A stretch of DNA of 6,033 nt, taken from positions 1 through 6,033 of the forward strand of contig JAFYEQ010000040.1 in assembly GCA_017544185.1 (NCBI GenBank), written 5' to 3'. The notes beneath the pieces were generated by a model. That model saw nothing but the letters and a program-made list of their open reading frames with translations. It had not been told where the DNA came from and did not search any database. The DNA is from Oscillospiraceae bacterium (lineage in GTDB: Bacteria; Bacillota; Clostridia; Oscillospirales; Ruminococcaceae). How positions within the stretch are numbered: the stretch's first letter is position 1; each line of letters starts with the position of its first letter. A program made the translations under genes and the position numbers. Shown in pieces: positions 5,029 through 6,033 of the stretch.

Positions 5029-5868
5029 ATGGATCGTGACATAGGTCTTGACGAGCTGTCCGCCGCCATAGGCGACGATGAGCTGTCCCGTGCGGTGGCC
5101 GAGCGCGGCGAAGAGATGGCCGCCCTGAACGCTGCCCCTCCCGAGTCGGGAGCGGCTTCGGAGCCTGCCAAAGATCTTGGCGACAAGAAGCATCATGCCA
5201 CAGGCCATCGCCAACGCGTCAAGGAGCGCTTCTTGAAGACAGGCCTCGACGGCTTCGCGCCCCATGAGATCATAGAGCTGCTGCTGTTCTACGCTATCCC
5301 CATGCGGGATACCAAAATGACGGCCCATCAACTGATAGACCGCTTCGGTTCGCTGTCGGGGGTCCTCTCCGCCGACGTGTCGGAGCTCACCAAGATACCC
5401 TACGTCACGGAGAGCGCCGCAGTCCTCCTGAAGCTGATACCGCCGCTCCTCACCGCCTACTATGCCGATGAGAGCAAAGGCACGTCCTATTCCGACACCA
5501 CGTCGCTCTCCGCCATGTTCCGCCCCTACTTCGTGGGCTCCTCCGCCAACAAATTCCTCATCGCCTGCTTCGACCACGACCTGCATCTGCTGAGCGTGGC
5601 GGAGATAAGCCGCGGTACATCGGCGTATACCTCCATAGAGATGCGAAAGATACTCTCGGAGGTCCTGAACTCAGGCTGCGCCATGGCAGCCCTCGCACAT
5701 AACCATCCCGGAGGCTCTGCCGCTCCCTCCAAAGAGGACGTGGCAGTCACCAGACGCATAAACGAGCTGCTGTCCGCTGTGGACGTGACGCTCATGGATC
5801 ACATCATCGTCGGAGGCACCCAGACCTACTCCATGCGCGACGGCGGTGAGCTGGGCATATTCGACTGA
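5029..5868 (+). CDS. radC: RadC family JAB/MPN domain protein
   Basis: 279-residue RadC (UPF0758) protein, a cytosolic family long called a DNA repair protein although its biochemical role is not settled. Residues 56-143 form the helical, HhH-like N domain: ATGHRQRVKERFLKTGLDGF, then HEIIELLLFYAIPMRDT and AHQLIDRFGSLSGVL. The JAB/MPN domain (about 155-279) has a complete metal site: Glu192 in SVAEIS, His224 and His226 in HNHPGG, Ser234 and Asp237 in SKED. The protein ends DHIIVGGTQTYSMRDGGELG, as expected. Residues 1-54 are an acidic, low-complexity extension ahead of the usual start of the family. The ATG at 5029 is supported by AGGGGGTG (5016-5023) at the right distance and by the promoter just upstream; a later Met30 lacks a good site. 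It is probably co-transcribed with the flavodoxin-like gene 13 bases downstream. Confidence 0.95.
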   Translation: MDRDIGLDELSAAIGDDELSRAVAERGEEMAALNAAPPESGAASEPAKDLGDKKHHATGHRQRVKERFLKTGLDGFAPHEIIELLLFYAIPMRDTKMTAHQLIDRFGSLSGVLSADVSELTKIPYVTESAAVLLKLIPPLLTAYYADESKGTSYSDTTSLSAMFRPYFVGSSANKFLIACFDHDLHLLSVAEISRGTSAYTSIEMRKILSEVLNSGCAMAALAHNHPGGSAAPSKEDVAVTRRINELLSAVDVTLMDHIIVGGTQTYSMRDGGELGIFD

Positions 5869-5881
5869 CAGGAGGGACATT

Positions 5882-6033
5882 ATGAAGACTCTCATAGTAT
5901 ACTATTCGATGTCAGGCAACTGCGAAGAGACGGCCGCTAAGATCGCAGCCGTATCGGGCGCGGATACTCTCAGGATCGTACCAGTTACCGCCTACCCCGA
6001 CAAGGGACTGAAGAAGTTCCTGTGGGGCGGCAA
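5882..6033 (+). CDS. Flavodoxin-like protein, N-terminal part (cut by window end)
   Basis: Only the first 50 residues are visible and the frame is open to the window edge. MKTLIVYYSMSGNCEETAAKI is the first beta strand and the FMN phosphate-binding loop of the flavodoxin fold; Ser9, Ser11, Gly12 and Asn13 match the S-x-S-G-N-T pattern, with Cys14 in place of the usual Thr. IVPVTAYPDKG follows as the second strand and loop. Such proteins bind FMN and act as electron carriers or NAD(P)H-linked oxidoreductases in the cytosol; which type cannot be told from this fragment. GGAGG (5871-5875) is 6 nt before the ATG. The 13-base gap from radC and lack of a terminator suggest one operon. Confidence 0.88.
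   Translation, partial: MKTLIVYYSMSGNCEETAAKIAAVSGADTLRIVPVTAYPDKGLKKFLWGG

Noticed and set aside
5002..5586. 194-codon minus-strand open frame inside radC
   Set aside because: It is antisense to a complete RadC with an intact JAMM motif; no promoter or ribosome binding site supports it.

Overview
The window looks like chromosomal DNA of a low-to-mid GC Firmicute, most likely a gut or rumen Clostridia member of the Ruminococcaceae/Ruminococcus type. This is inferred from GC-rich coding regions set in AT-rich spacers, strong sigma-A type promoters (TTGAwT/TTGAAA, 17-bp spacer, TATAAT), GGAGG-type ribosome binding sites, hairpin-plus-T-run terminators, and a decarboxylase-type biotin operon next to mgtE, tRNA-Ser and radC. 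I saw no phage, insertion sequence, integrase or CRISPR.

Layout. (1) Positions 1-547 (+) hold the membrane half of an MgtE magnesium transporter, cut by the window edge and followed by a clear terminator. (2) Positions 675-1260 hold a single-gene unit: a strong extended -10 promoter, a 142-residue lipoprotein of unknown function, and a terminator hairpin shared with the convergent operon. (3) Positions 4570 down to about 1234 (-) are one operon read leftward: a divergent acyl-CoA carboxyltransferase (12S/MmdA-like), a biotin carrier protein (1.3S-like) and a 5S/OadA-like carboxyltransferase. A 44-codon open stretch that looks like a single-span membrane peptide follows, then the terminator. 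(4) Positions 4621-4847 (+) hold a tRNA-Ser(CGA) gene with its own promoter and terminator, divergent from the operon. (5) Positions 4951-6033 (+) hold a promoter, radC and the start of a flavodoxin-like gene.

How the parts work together. The three biotin genes supply both carboxyl-transfer half-reactions and the swinging biotin arm. The window shows no biotin carboxylase and no OadB-type sodium pump. That is the subunit make-up of a soluble transcarboxylase moving CO2 between an acyl-CoA and pyruvate/oxaloacetate, although partner subunits could be encoded elsewhere. The operon and the tRNA gene share a 50-bp control region in which the two promoters are exact mirror images around position 4595.5, each with an A-tract at about -49 to -55.

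Most of the window is ordinary core genome. The points most worth checking are the transcarboxylase-like operon with its atypical CoA-side subunit, the start-less membrane peptide after it, and the mirror-image promoter pair.
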